This document shows positions 57,626 through 64,000 of a stretch of 64,000 nucleotides of DNA, piece after piece. Position 1 is the stretch's first letter; each line of letters opens with the position of its first letter. A program made the position numbers and the translations under genes. The DNA comes from Muriiphilus sp048268845 (GTDB lineage: Bacteria; Pseudomonadota; Alphaproteobacteria; Rhodobacterales; Rhodobacteraceae), in the NCBI GenBank assembly GCA_048268845.1, contig JBLWUQ010000004.1, positions 62,001 through 126,000 on the forward strand, in the 5' to 3' direction. The notes below the pieces were generated by a model. That model saw only the letters and a program-made list of their open reading frames with translations, was not told the DNA's origin and searched no databases.

Positions 57626-58743
57626 TTCCTCAGCCCCAGAAAGACGATCTCACCGGCATCGGTGGTGTGGAAGTTGCCCGCGCTCCAAAGCAGGCGAACC
57701 GCGTTCGTCACCTCGTTCACGATCCGCGAGCCGCTGGTGATCTGGATGCGCGGCGATGCCGGGCTGTGCTTCTTGAGCGAGGCGAAGCCCTGCACCCATG
57801 TCGGCTTGGCCGCCGCCGGGTTGAAAATGCCGAGGTCGCCGCTCAGCCCGTGCTTGTCGTCGGTGCTGCCCACGTTCTCGGCAATCACGATGACAGAGGT
57901 ATCGCGCGCGCCGGTATTCGCGGTGAACGAGTCGCCGATGGTGAAGCCGACCCAATCGTAGGTCGTGGATTTGAACGTCGATCCGCCATCGGCTGAAAAG
58001 AGGATCTGGAAATTCCGGTCGGCACTGTCCGCGCGCACGTTGTGAAACACGAGCCGGTAATCCGAATACGTCGTCGCATCGAACGACGTGATATCCACCG
58101 CCGCGACGTTCTTCGGGTCAATCGTCTCGATGATTTCCCACGCGCCGGGCTTCGACCACACCGGCAAGCCGCCCGCCAGCGCCAGAACCTGCTTGTCGGT
58201 GCCTTTGGGGAGCCGTTTCAGGTTGGTGCCGTCGTGATAGAGAATGTCGCCAGCGGCGAAGGTGATGCCCGCGAGGTCGTCCAGTGAGGCATCGTGCGCC
58301 TGCACATCAGTGCCAATGGCCACACCCATGGCAGCGCGCGCAAGGTCTTCCGTCGCTGCCGTCGTCCAAGGGTGAGAAACCGCGTCAATCGCATCCTGCA
58401 CGTTGGTATTCGGGTTTTCCGCCGTGGCCGAGAATGAGATTGTCCCCGCGCCCGCGCCGCCGGTGTGGATCGTCGCCGGATCAATGGGGTAGCCGTTCAA
58501 TCGCACGTCAGCGGCGTCGGTCACGTCAACCTTTGCCTTAACCGACGCCGACACGAACACGGCAGGGAATACGTTGCCGACCGCCACCAGCGGGTTCGGA
58601 TGCGGCGTGGTCAGCCCCTCATCGGCGTAGGTCGTCAGCGGCGTCGTCGTGCCGGTCTGGTAGAAATACGCCTTCGCGCCCGCTACCGGGTCGCCATTGG
58701 CGTCAAACACCTGAACGGGGGTGAAGCGGATTTGGTCAGCCAT
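57622..58743 (-). CDS. Phage tail fibre/tailspike-like protein
   Basis: A 373-residue protein. The N-terminal virion-binding region reads RFTPVQVFDANGDPVAGAKA with YFYQTGTTTPLTTYADEGLT, typical of phage tail fibres and spikes. The middle contains GTDVQAHDASLDDLAGITFA with AGDILYHDGTNLKRLPKGTD repeats found in fibre stems, and the C-terminus is a beta domain. ATG 58743 has GGAG six bases upstream. Together with the 343-residue adhesin it forms the host-binding end of the virion. Confidence 0.86.
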   Translation of the reverse strand: MADQIRFTPVQVFDANGDPVAGAKAYFYQTGTTTPLTTYADEGLTTPHPNPLVAVGNVFPAVFVSASVKAKVDVTDAADVRLNGYPIDPATIHTGGAGAGTISFSATAENPNTNVQDAIDAVSHPWTTAATEDLARAAMGVAIGTDVQAHDASLDDLAGITFAAGDILYHDGTNLKRLPKGTDKQVLALAGGLPVWSKPGAWEIIETIDPKNVAAVDITSFDATTYSDYRLVFHNVRADSADRNFQILFSADGGSTFKSTTYDWVGFTIGDSFTANTGARDTSVIVIAENVGSTDDKHGLSGDLGIFNPAAAKPTWVQGFASLKKHSPASPRIQITSGSRIVNEVTNAVRLLWSAGNFHTTDAGEIVFLGLRK

Positions 58744-58787
58744 GGTGACTCCATTGCATTGCCGCAGGAATGTGATAGCCTGAGCGG

Positions 58788-58970
58788 ATGGAATTTCTGT
58801 TCGCAGTCGTCGTAGTCTTTGCTCTCGTGGCGTTTGACGCGTGGCACGAGAACCGGATGATATTTCCCAAGAAGCGCCACAAGACACCCAAGGAAATTGA
58901 TGCAGAGGGCCAGCGGCTCTTTGAGAAGATGCTCAAGGAAACTCGGGAAGATCGCCAGAAAGAGCGTTGA
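58788..58970 (+). CDS. Plus-strand small membrane protein in the prophage (moron candidate)
   Basis: A 60-residue protein with an N-terminal helix MEFLFAVVVVFALVAFDAW and a highly charged C-terminal helix (EIDAEGQRLFEKMLKETREDR). It is the only plus-strand gene in the late region, overlapping the 548-residue gene's 3' end by 38 bases. GAGCGG lies before the ATG. A coherent sequence and independent orientation suggest a moron-like gene, possibly expressed in lysogeny. Chance cannot be excluded. Confidence 0.5.
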   Translation: MEFLFAVVVVFALVAFDAWHENRMIFPKKRHKTPKEIDAEGQRLFEKMLKETREDRQKER

Positions 58971-60579
58971 CGCCAACGCCCGCGCCGAACCCGGCTGACG
59001 CAGGCAGACGGCGCGCGACTTCACGCTGCGCATTCCCCGTCGCGATCATGTCGAACAACTGGTTGCGCCCCGCCCGCGCGCTCCGGTCCGCAACCGCCTT
59101 CGCGCCAGCCGCCCCGGCAGAAACAACCGCCATGCCGGGGTTGGCGACAACCGCTGCGATGTTGAGCGCCTGCATCAAGCCGTTGCCAGAGGGTGACAAC
59201 TTCCCAACACGGCGCATGATCTCCTGCGTGTTCGTCGGCTTCACAAACTCGCGCATCGCGGCCATTTCTTCGGCAGAAAACCACCGCGCCTTGTTCGGGT
59301 TGTCGATGATCCCGTTCACAGCTTGCAGGTATTTATTGAAGATGTTTCCGCCGCTGCCGGATGCCTCTGTTTGGCGCAATGCCTTGTCAAACGCATCGTC
59401 AATCAGTTGCGCCTTCATGTAGCGTGAGTTGGCATCGCGCGCGACACGCAACAGGTCGCTGGACGCGGCGCGTGCGCCGATCAGGTCGTCAATAGCACGG
59501 ATCGCGTCGAGCAATTCAACCTCGTCTGGTGCGGCCCGGTACGCTTTGAACATGTTGGAGCGGATGGTGTCGAGGCGGGACAGTGAAACGCCTTCCGGGC
59601 GCTCCGCCGTTTTCTCAATCCTGCGCAGCCATGTATCCATCTTGCCGCCAGCGCCTGCTACAAAGTCAACGTCGTCAAGCCTGGCCCTTACATCATCCAA
59701 CATGCCGGTGATTTCGCCCTGGCTGAACCTTTCCCCGGCATCGTCAACGGCACGATATGCGGCGGTTTTCCCGGCGCGCAGGCTTTCAACGGTCGGCTTT
59801 TCAACAGATCTGCGAAGAATACGCCGACTGGCGGCAGAAAGCCCGGTTATGGCAAGGTCCAACGCCCCGGCGGCGGCGGCACCAAAGATCACACCCGGCA
59901 ACACTGCCTTGCCCGCGTCGCTGGTGCGCTCGCCCGGTTCGGCTTGCCCCGCTGCCGTAGAGGCCGCCTCAATGCCGCCACCAATTCCGCCAGCGACCAT
60001 TGATTGCGCCACATGCGGGAGTTTTGTGAATGCCGCTGGGGCGTTGACAACTGGAATGGCCATTGCGCCGCCGATGCCCTCAACGATACCGAGCGCGCCA
60101 GCCGCCTTCGCCCCTCGCGGATTTTGCTCGCCGTAGATGCGCGCAACCTCAAGGGCGCGCTGCCGCCCATGCTCGTAGTCCCCGCCCGTCAGCGCCTCAC
60201 CAGCGCCCGCAATCTCGTCAGCCCAAGCGCCGAGGATCGGCGTTTTCTGTGAGCGGTATGCCTCAAATCCCATGTAGGGCGAACGCTCAACAATGGCCGT
60301 TGCCTCTCCAGTCGGTGTGGACGGCATCCCCATCTTCGCAGTCGCCACGTCGTCAGCCGCTTGCGCCGCCGCGAGGCGTTCCGGGGATGCTTGCAATGTT
60401 CCGGCCTTGGCTGCTGCGATGCGCCCGGCCATGTCGTCAGGCCCCGGGGTGATGGATGCCATGAACTGCTCGAACGGCATGTCTGCGTAGAACCTGTTGT
60501 GCACACCCTTCAAAAGCACGTCGTCCGGCAGGTCATCATACTGCGGGAACTTCTCCCTGATCTCAGCGATGCTCGTCAT
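58933..60579 (-). CDS. Phage ejection protein (gp16-like position)
   Basis: A 548-residue virion protein. The N-terminus has the EIREKFPQYDDLPDDVLLKG then VHNRFYADMPFEQFMASI motif that opens many large phage ejection proteins. A Gly/Ala-rich hydrophobic centre (about residues 150-260) could form a membrane channel; the C-terminal half is helical. Its place after the 418-residue ejection protein and before the fibre gene matches P22 gene 16. No transglycosylase motif is visible here. TAATG couples it to the upstream gene. Confidence 0.75.
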   Translation of the reverse strand: MTSIAEIREKFPQYDDLPDDVLLKGVHNRFYADMPFEQFMASITPGPDDMAGRIAAAKAGTLQASPERLAAAQAADDVATAKMGMPSTPTGEATAIVERSPYMGFEAYRSQKTPILGAWADEIAGAGEALTGGDYEHGRQRALEVARIYGEQNPRGAKAAGALGIVEGIGGAMAIPVVNAPAAFTKLPHVAQSMVAGGIGGGIEAASTAAGQAEPGERTSDAGKAVLPGVIFGAAAAGALDLAITGLSAASRRILRRSVEKPTVESLRAGKTAAYRAVDDAGERFSQGEITGMLDDVRARLDDVDFVAGAGGKMDTWLRRIEKTAERPEGVSLSRLDTIRSNMFKAYRAAPDEVELLDAIRAIDDLIGARAASSDLLRVARDANSRYMKAQLIDDAFDKALRQTEASGSGGNIFNKYLQAVNGIIDNPNKARWFSAEEMAAMREFVKPTNTQEIMRRVGKLSPSGNGLMQALNIAAVVANPGMAVVSAGAAGAKAVADRSARAGRNQLFDMIATGNAQREVARRLPASAGFGAGVGVNALSGDLPEFP

Positions 60580-61835
60580 TATCTGATCCCCAACGGGTCA
60601 TTGTCTGCGGGTGTGCCTCCAGCCGGTGCAGTTGTCTGGACAGACACCTTTCCGTCCGCATCCTTGGTCCAGTTCCCCTTGCCGTGGATGATGTCCAGAT
60701 AAACGTCCTCAAGGCGGGTCAGGTTATATCGGAACTGTGCTTCGCTCTGAGACTGTGTGAGGTTGCCGAGAACAGACTGCAAAAGCCGGTTCTCCATTTC
60801 GGACACCTGCCCGAGCGCGCCGCCGGTCGGGGATGACTCGCGCATCTGCTGCAATTTGTCGAAGCCCACGTTTGCCCGGATCGTGTCAAGTGTCTTCGCG
60901 ACGTCGTATGCCGCTGTTCCCGGCACGTTTGCAGCCGTGCCGCCGATCAGGCCGGTAACGGGGATCACCCCTTGGTCGAGGGCAGTCATGACCCTGCTGA
61001 TGTCGTCCAGAACAATATCCGCCGCCCGGTCACGCCCCGTGATCCGTTCCGCATCGAATTTGGTGGTATCCTCCGGCCCGCCGGGGATCGCAACCATTTT
61101 GGTCCCGGTCGGGCTGGCCGGGTCTGGCACCACCGCGAAGCCCTGCGGGATCGTCCCCATCGTCGCCTCGCCGCCGACGTTGACCGTGGTGGAGGCCCGC
61201 CCGGCTTCGGCAAGCGCCTGCTTGTATTCGAGGAATGTCCCCGTGAAGCCCTGCGCCCTTGCTGCTTCGTATTCTTTCAAGCCGGGCGTTGCCGGTTCCG
61301 GCCCCGCGTTCCGCTCGATTACCCCTTCCAGCGCCTCAAGCACCGGGACAAAGCCCATCGCGATAGGCTCGAAGTTTGCCATCGGGTATTCAGCCGGGTC
61401 CAGCCCCTGTTGTTGCAGCCACGCGTTATAGCCCTGCTCGTCGCCGCGCTGATAGAAGAACGCCGCGCCCGACAGGCCCTTGACGATACGCTCGCGCTCC
61501 GCCGCCGCCGATGCCGCGTCAAGCCCGGAGGTGTATTCCGCCAGCCTGATCCGGTGCGCTTCCGCCGCCCGCCCCTCGGCGCTGTCCGCCCGGCGCTCCG
61601 CGTTCATCGTCGTGCGCATCCCCAACATGCCCTGCGGGTCGTAGGCCGCGAGCGCGTTCATCGCGTTCGGGTCGCCCTGAAACGCGCCCGGCCCGTATTC
61701 CGACAGGGCGTTGCGATAGGCGTTGGTATGCCGCGCGTCGTTGACGAACTGGCCCGTCTCGGCACCACGCGCCATTGACCCCATGATGTCGGGGGCGCGG
61801 CCTGAAAGGATGATTCCGGGGTTCATTGATGCCAT
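60579..61835 (-). CDS. Phage ejection protein (gp20-like position)
   Basis: A 418-residue, mostly helical protein. The C-terminal domain RDRAADIVLDDISRVMTALD then PVTGLIGGTAANVPGTAAYD, KTLDTIRANVGFDKLQQMRE and GQVSEMENRLLQSVLGNLT is a module found in many phage internal virion proteins. Its place matches P22 gene 20. Likely injected with DNA to span the envelope. One base separates it from the peptidase gene. Confidence 0.76.
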   Translation of the reverse strand: MASMNPGIILSGRAPDIMGSMARGAETGQFVNDARHTNAYRNALSEYGPGAFQGDPNAMNALAAYDPQGMLGMRTTMNAERRADSAEGRAAEAHRIRLAEYTSGLDAASAAAERERIVKGLSGAAFFYQRGDEQGYNAWLQQQGLDPAEYPMANFEPIAMGFVPVLEALEGVIERNAGPEPATPGLKEYEAARAQGFTGTFLEYKQALAEAGRASTTVNVGGEATMGTIPQGFAVVPDPASPTGTKMVAIPGGPEDTTKFDAERITGRDRAADIVLDDISRVMTALDQGVIPVTGLIGGTAANVPGTAAYDVAKTLDTIRANVGFDKLQQMRESSPTGGALGQVSEMENRLLQSVLGNLTQSQSEAQFRYNLTRLEDVYLDIIHGKGNWTKDADGKVSVQTTAPAGGTPADNDPLGIR

Positions 61836-61836
61836 G

Positions 61837-62412
61837 TCAGCCTATCCTGTTTGTGAACGGCAGGATCGCCAGCGCGTTCGGTTGCGACATGAAGGCGCGC
61901 GGGTCTTGCTGCGGTTGTCCGCGTCCGCGCAATGCGTTGAACAGCGCCAGTTGTTGCTGCATGTCTGCCTGCCCGCCTGTGCCGTCAGGAGCCGCCGCAA
62001 GGACGTTTCCCGGCCCGGTAGGCGCGGGCGCGCCTTGCGGGGCTGTAGGGCCGGGCGCAGCGCCTGCCATGACGCCGCCCCGTGCGCCGACTGGCTCGAT
62101 GTGCCATGGCTCCCACGACATTGGGAAGGTCAGGCCATACTCCGCAGCGTTGGCGTGTGCCCATTCGCGCACATCCGGTGAAGCAAAGTTCAGATCTGCC
62201 GCCTGCCCATAGTTGTGGCGGCTGCTGCCCGGTGGGGCCACCCATTTGCGCGCCGCCTCGGGCGTGCCGTATTTCTCAAGCGCCGCTTGCCACAGCCGTT
62301 CTTGCGTGGCGATGTCGCGATACCCCGACGTGATGCCGATGCTGCCCGGAGCCGCCGCCAGAAACGGGCCAAGCGCCGCCTGAAACTCGGGGGTGAAACC
62401 TGACAGATCCAT
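61837..62412 (-). CDS. M15-family D,D- or L,D-peptidase in the ejection cluster
   Basis: A 191-residue protein. Residues 1-108 are a VanY/M15 peptidase: zinc ligands in SSRHNYGQAADLNF and EPWHIEPV, with SGYRDIATQERLW before. The rest is Pro/Gln/Gly-rich. Its position among the virion ejection genes suggests it travels with the virion and cuts peptidoglycan at entry, while the GH19 enzyme at 55.2 kb acts at lysis. It is one base from each neighbour. Confidence 0.86.
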   Translation of the reverse strand: MDLSGFTPEFQAALGPFLAAAPGSIGITSGYRDIATQERLWQAALEKYGTPEAARKWVAPPGSSRHNYGQAADLNFASPDVREWAHANAAEYGLTFPMSWEPWHIEPVGARGGVMAGAAPGPTAPQGAPAPTGPGNVLAAAPDGTGGQADMQQQLALFNALRGRGQPQQDPRAFMSQPNALAILPFTNRIG

Positions 62413-62413
62413 G

Positions 62414-63028
62414 TTACTGCTTCTTCATCATGTTGTTGAACATGAACGCCGACATGAGGTTGTCGGTGGCCCCGGCAAACGCATTGCCGACCCCGATTGC
62501 CCCCGCCGCCTGCGCGTTGCCGATGTTGTCGAGCGCGTTCGATGCGTTCGAAACGTAGTTCTGCCCCGCCGATGCCTGCATCCCTGCCGCGTTTTGGCCC
62601 GATGCCACACCGCCGGCCAGCCGGTTCATGTGGTTGTTCCAGTCCTGCGAAGCCAAGCCTTGCCCGTAGGTCTGCAAGCCTTGCAGCGTCGATCCTGACA
62701 ACAGGTTGCCGCGCGCCGCCGCGCTCGCGTCAATCGCGCCGATGCCCTGGCTCAGTTGGAAACCGTAGCCCGGCGAAGCGGTATAACCGGCATAGTCGGC
62801 GGGTTTCGGCCCAAGCCCCATTTCATAGTTGTAGGCCCCGAGATAGTTCTTGCCCGCCTCGCGGTAGGGCGCGAACTCCTGCTTCTGCTCGCCATAGACT
62901 TTTTCGGACAGGTCAATCTGGCGGTTGCCGACGCGTTCCTGCGCCGCCGCCGCCTTCTTGGCCGCGCTGGCCTGGGCAAAGCCGCCGATCAGCGAAGCAC
63001 CGCCTGCGATGAGTGCCGACATGCACAT
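62414..63028 (-). CDS. Phage DNA transfer protein (gp7/p32-like)
   Basis: A 204-residue protein: N-terminal hydrophobic ALIAGGASLIGGFAQASAAK, then a heptad-rich region (AAAAQERVGNRQIDLSEKVY) and a Gly/Asn/Ala-rich C-terminal half. It resembles the small phage proteins known as DNA transfer protein p32 or P22 gp7 that aid genome entry. TAATG overlaps the acetyltransferase stop. The exact family should be confirmed. Confidence 0.7.
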   Translation of the reverse strand: MCMSALIAGGASLIGGFAQASAAKKAAAAQERVGNRQIDLSEKVYGEQKQEFAPYREAGKNYLGAYNYEMGLGPKPADYAGYTASPGYGFQLSQGIGAIDASAAARGNLLSGSTLQGLQTYGQGLASQDWNNHMNRLAGGVASGQNAAGMQASAGQNYVSNASNALDNIGNAQAAGAIGVGNAFAGATDNLMSAFMFNNMMKKQ

Positions 63029-63435
63029 TATGTGATTCCCTTCGTGTAGATCACTTCTGCCGGAACATGCCCGGTGCGGCTCAGGATCTGCGCCGCCCGG
63101 TCATTGCCGACCGGATGCGAAAACTTCACTTCCCGCGCGCCTCGGCCTGCCGCCCATTTCTCGAACGCCCGCATCAGCCGCAGGCCATTGCCGTCCTCGG
63201 ACCACCACAGCACTTCAAACGCCGTGAGCCAGTCCGGGCTTGACAGGGCCGGAACAATCACGCCGGTCAGAAACCCCTTGCCGTGGATCTGGCAGAACTG
63301 ATCCGCCTCGATCAGCGAAGCGAAGTGCCGCGCCATGTGGTCGGCGTCAAAGCCGAACCGCCGTTCGTGTTGCTCGTGAAACCGCCCCGCCATCTCGACA
63401 AGGGCGGGAATGTCCGCCGCCGTGGCCTGTCTCAC
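63028..63435 (-). CDS. Phage GNAT-family acetyltransferase
   Basis: A 135-residue GNAT-like protein starting MRQATAADIPALVEMAGRFH, with the fold's core around DWLTAFEVLWWSEDGNGLRL and a C-terminal FSHPVGNDRAAQILSRTGHV. The start is GTG 63435, overlapping the 93-residue gene as GTGA; a longer start at 63462 would overlap by 31 bases. An acetyltransferase among virion genes is unusual and may modify a structural or host protein. Confidence 0.78.
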   Translation of the reverse strand: MRQATAADIPALVEMAGRFHEQHERRFGFDADHMARHFASLIEADQFCQIHGKGFLTGVIVPALSSPDWLTAFEVLWWSEDGNGLRLMRAFEKWAAGRGAREVKFSHPVGNDRAAQILSRTGHVPAEVIYTKGIT

Positions 63436-63713
63436 CACGTCGAAAGCGCCGCCCGCTTCCACGTGTCCGCTGCCACGCAGACGTAAACGTAACCGCTATC
63501 CCAGGCGATCTGGCCCATCGTTCCCGTGTCCGTCGCGCTGGCCGGTGTCTTTGCCGTGGCAAGCATCAGCGTGTCACCGTCAAACGATCCGCCCTGCAAC
63601 TCCCGAATGGCCCGCGCCATCTGCTGCAACAGCTTCACCCCGTCCAGCGTCAGCGCCCCGGCCTGCCCGACCACCTGCTCGATAGGGTTCGGGTCTTTGA
63701 CAAGAACACTCAT
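63432..63713 (-). CDS. Small phage head/tail protein
   Basis: A 93-residue protein: helical N-terminus MSVLVKDPNPIEQVVGQAGA then LTLDGVKLLQQMARAIRELQ, and a beta C-terminal part with GQIAWDSGYVYVCVAADTW, a pattern seen in small structural proteins of many phages. The place after the gp10-like gene suggests a head-completion or connector role. Overlaps by four bases with both neighbours. Confidence 0.65.
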   Translation of the reverse strand: MSVLVKDPNPIEQVVGQAGALTLDGVKLLQQMARAIRELQGGSFDGDTLMLATAKTPASATDTGTMGQIAWDSGYVYVCVAADTWKRAALSTW

Positions 63714-64000
63714 GCGATACGCACCCTTGCGATGGTGTTGACCGAGATTTCGTCCGGGTCCGATATGTTCAATTCGGCGGTAAACTGGCGGAACTGCCCG
63801 AGCGCGCGCAGGTTGGCGCGGTTCTGGTATTCGCCAATCTCACCGAACGACAGGAGCCGCTCGTTGCTCCACGTCATGCCCCGATCCCCGGACACTTTCA
63901 GCCATGCCCGCGCCGCCCGGCCAAGGCTCGTGAACCCCATGCGCCCGAAAAACTCCAACTCGGCCACGCGAAATCTGTTGCCGTCGCCGCCGAGCGTCTT
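63710..64000 (-). CDS. Packaged DNA stabilization protein, gp10-like (C-terminal part)
   Basis: The last 96 residues or so of a larger protein, open at the right edge of the window. The text VSGDRGMTWSNERLLSFGEI then GEYQNRANLRALGQFRQFT and ELNISDPDEISVNTIARVRI matches the C-terminal end of P22 gp10-like tail accessory factors. This anchors the P22-like reading of the prophage. N-terminus not available. Confidence 0.75.
   Translation of the reverse strand, partial: KTLGGDGNRFRVAELEFFGRMGFTSLGRAARAWLKVSGDRGMTWSNERLLSFGEIGEYQNRANLRALGQFRQFTAELNISDPDEISVNTIARVRIA

Larger units (their letters stand above)
52528..64000 (-). mobile_element. P22-like podovirus prophage, late region (runs off right edge)
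   Basis: About 18 tightly packed minus-strand genes with four-base or one-base overlaps, in an order like P22 genes 10-26-14-7-20-16-9 followed by lysis: stabilization protein, small head protein, ejection proteins, tail fibre, adhesin, endolysin and holins. Base composition is a little lower in GC than the host, and rare AT-rich genes occur at the left end. No integrase, repressor, capsid, portal or terminase is in the window. The left border is near 52.3-52.6 kb. Confidence 0.85.

Noticed and set aside
52718..64000. Gene transfer agent cluster
   Set aside because: The order (stabilization, ejection, fibre, lysis) matches a P22-like prophage. GTA hallmarks such as the tape-measure and rcc-type tail genes are absent in the visible part.
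1..64000. CRISPR array
   Set aside because: No set of regularly spaced direct repeats was noticed anywhere in the window.

Overview
The window is high-GC alphaproteobacterial chromosome, almost certainly from a member of the Rhodobacterales (Roseobacter/Paracoccus-type). The evidence is the nuo operon with extra small membrane ORFs between the canonical genes, the order pyrC-pyrE-dnaB, a DksA with one cysteine left in its zinc-finger region, the families DUF5337, DUF6314 and DUF2927, and the adjacent ccm, sec and tat blocks.

Layout. 1-5.8 kb: the proximal half of a complex I operon on the minus strand (nuoA-B-C-x-D-x-E-x-x-F), with repeated one-base TGATG stop/start overlaps. 6.0-14.9 kb: a leucine/isovalerate catabolic (liu) operon on the minus strand, with isovaleryl-CoA dehydrogenase, both methylcrotonyl-CoA carboxylase subunits, HMG-CoA lyase and methylglutaconyl-CoA hydratase. 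A flavodoxin-like reductase, an LprI-like secreted protein and a macro-domain enzyme are inserted, and the operon ends in a frameshifted membrane gene. Its promoter carries a TetR-type palindrome over the expected +1. 14.9-18.5 kb: pyrC, pyrE and dnaB. 18.5-23.9 kb: bioY, DUF6314, purB, an isolated fliG and an LpxL-like acyltransferase. 23.9-30.1 kb: ccmABCDG, an Mth938-like gene and yajC-secD-secF. 30.3-41.2 kb: a membrane-anchored pentapeptide-repeat protein, serS, a desaturase, a DUF815 ATPase, tatABC, an orphan ABC ATPase, a two-domain universal stress protein, an FAD monooxygenase and dksA. 41.5-48.7 kb: a MoxR ATPase and its VWA partner, with three genes between them, then DedA, M48 peptidase and outer-membrane genes. 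48.8-52.3 kb: tRNA-Gly(CCC), trpE and a PpiD/SurA-like chaperone.

52.5-64.0 kb, running off the right edge: the late region of a P22-like podovirus prophage, read right to left. The order is a gp10-like stabilization protein (partial), ejection proteins with an embedded M15 peptidase, a tail fibre, an adhesin, and a lysis cassette with a GH19 endolysin and several small membrane proteins. A final gene encodes an HTH-metallophosphoesterase fusion. Inside the lysis cassette is a 62-residue protein with the signature of the Acb2/Tad1 hairpin family, cyclic-nucleotide sponges that block CBASS and Thoeris defences. This is the most notable candidate in the window. No integrase, repressor, capsid or terminase gene is visible, so the rest of the prophage must lie to the right or be missing.

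All positions were read by eye from the sequence and translated frames; no database search was run. Promoter calls are consensus matches only.
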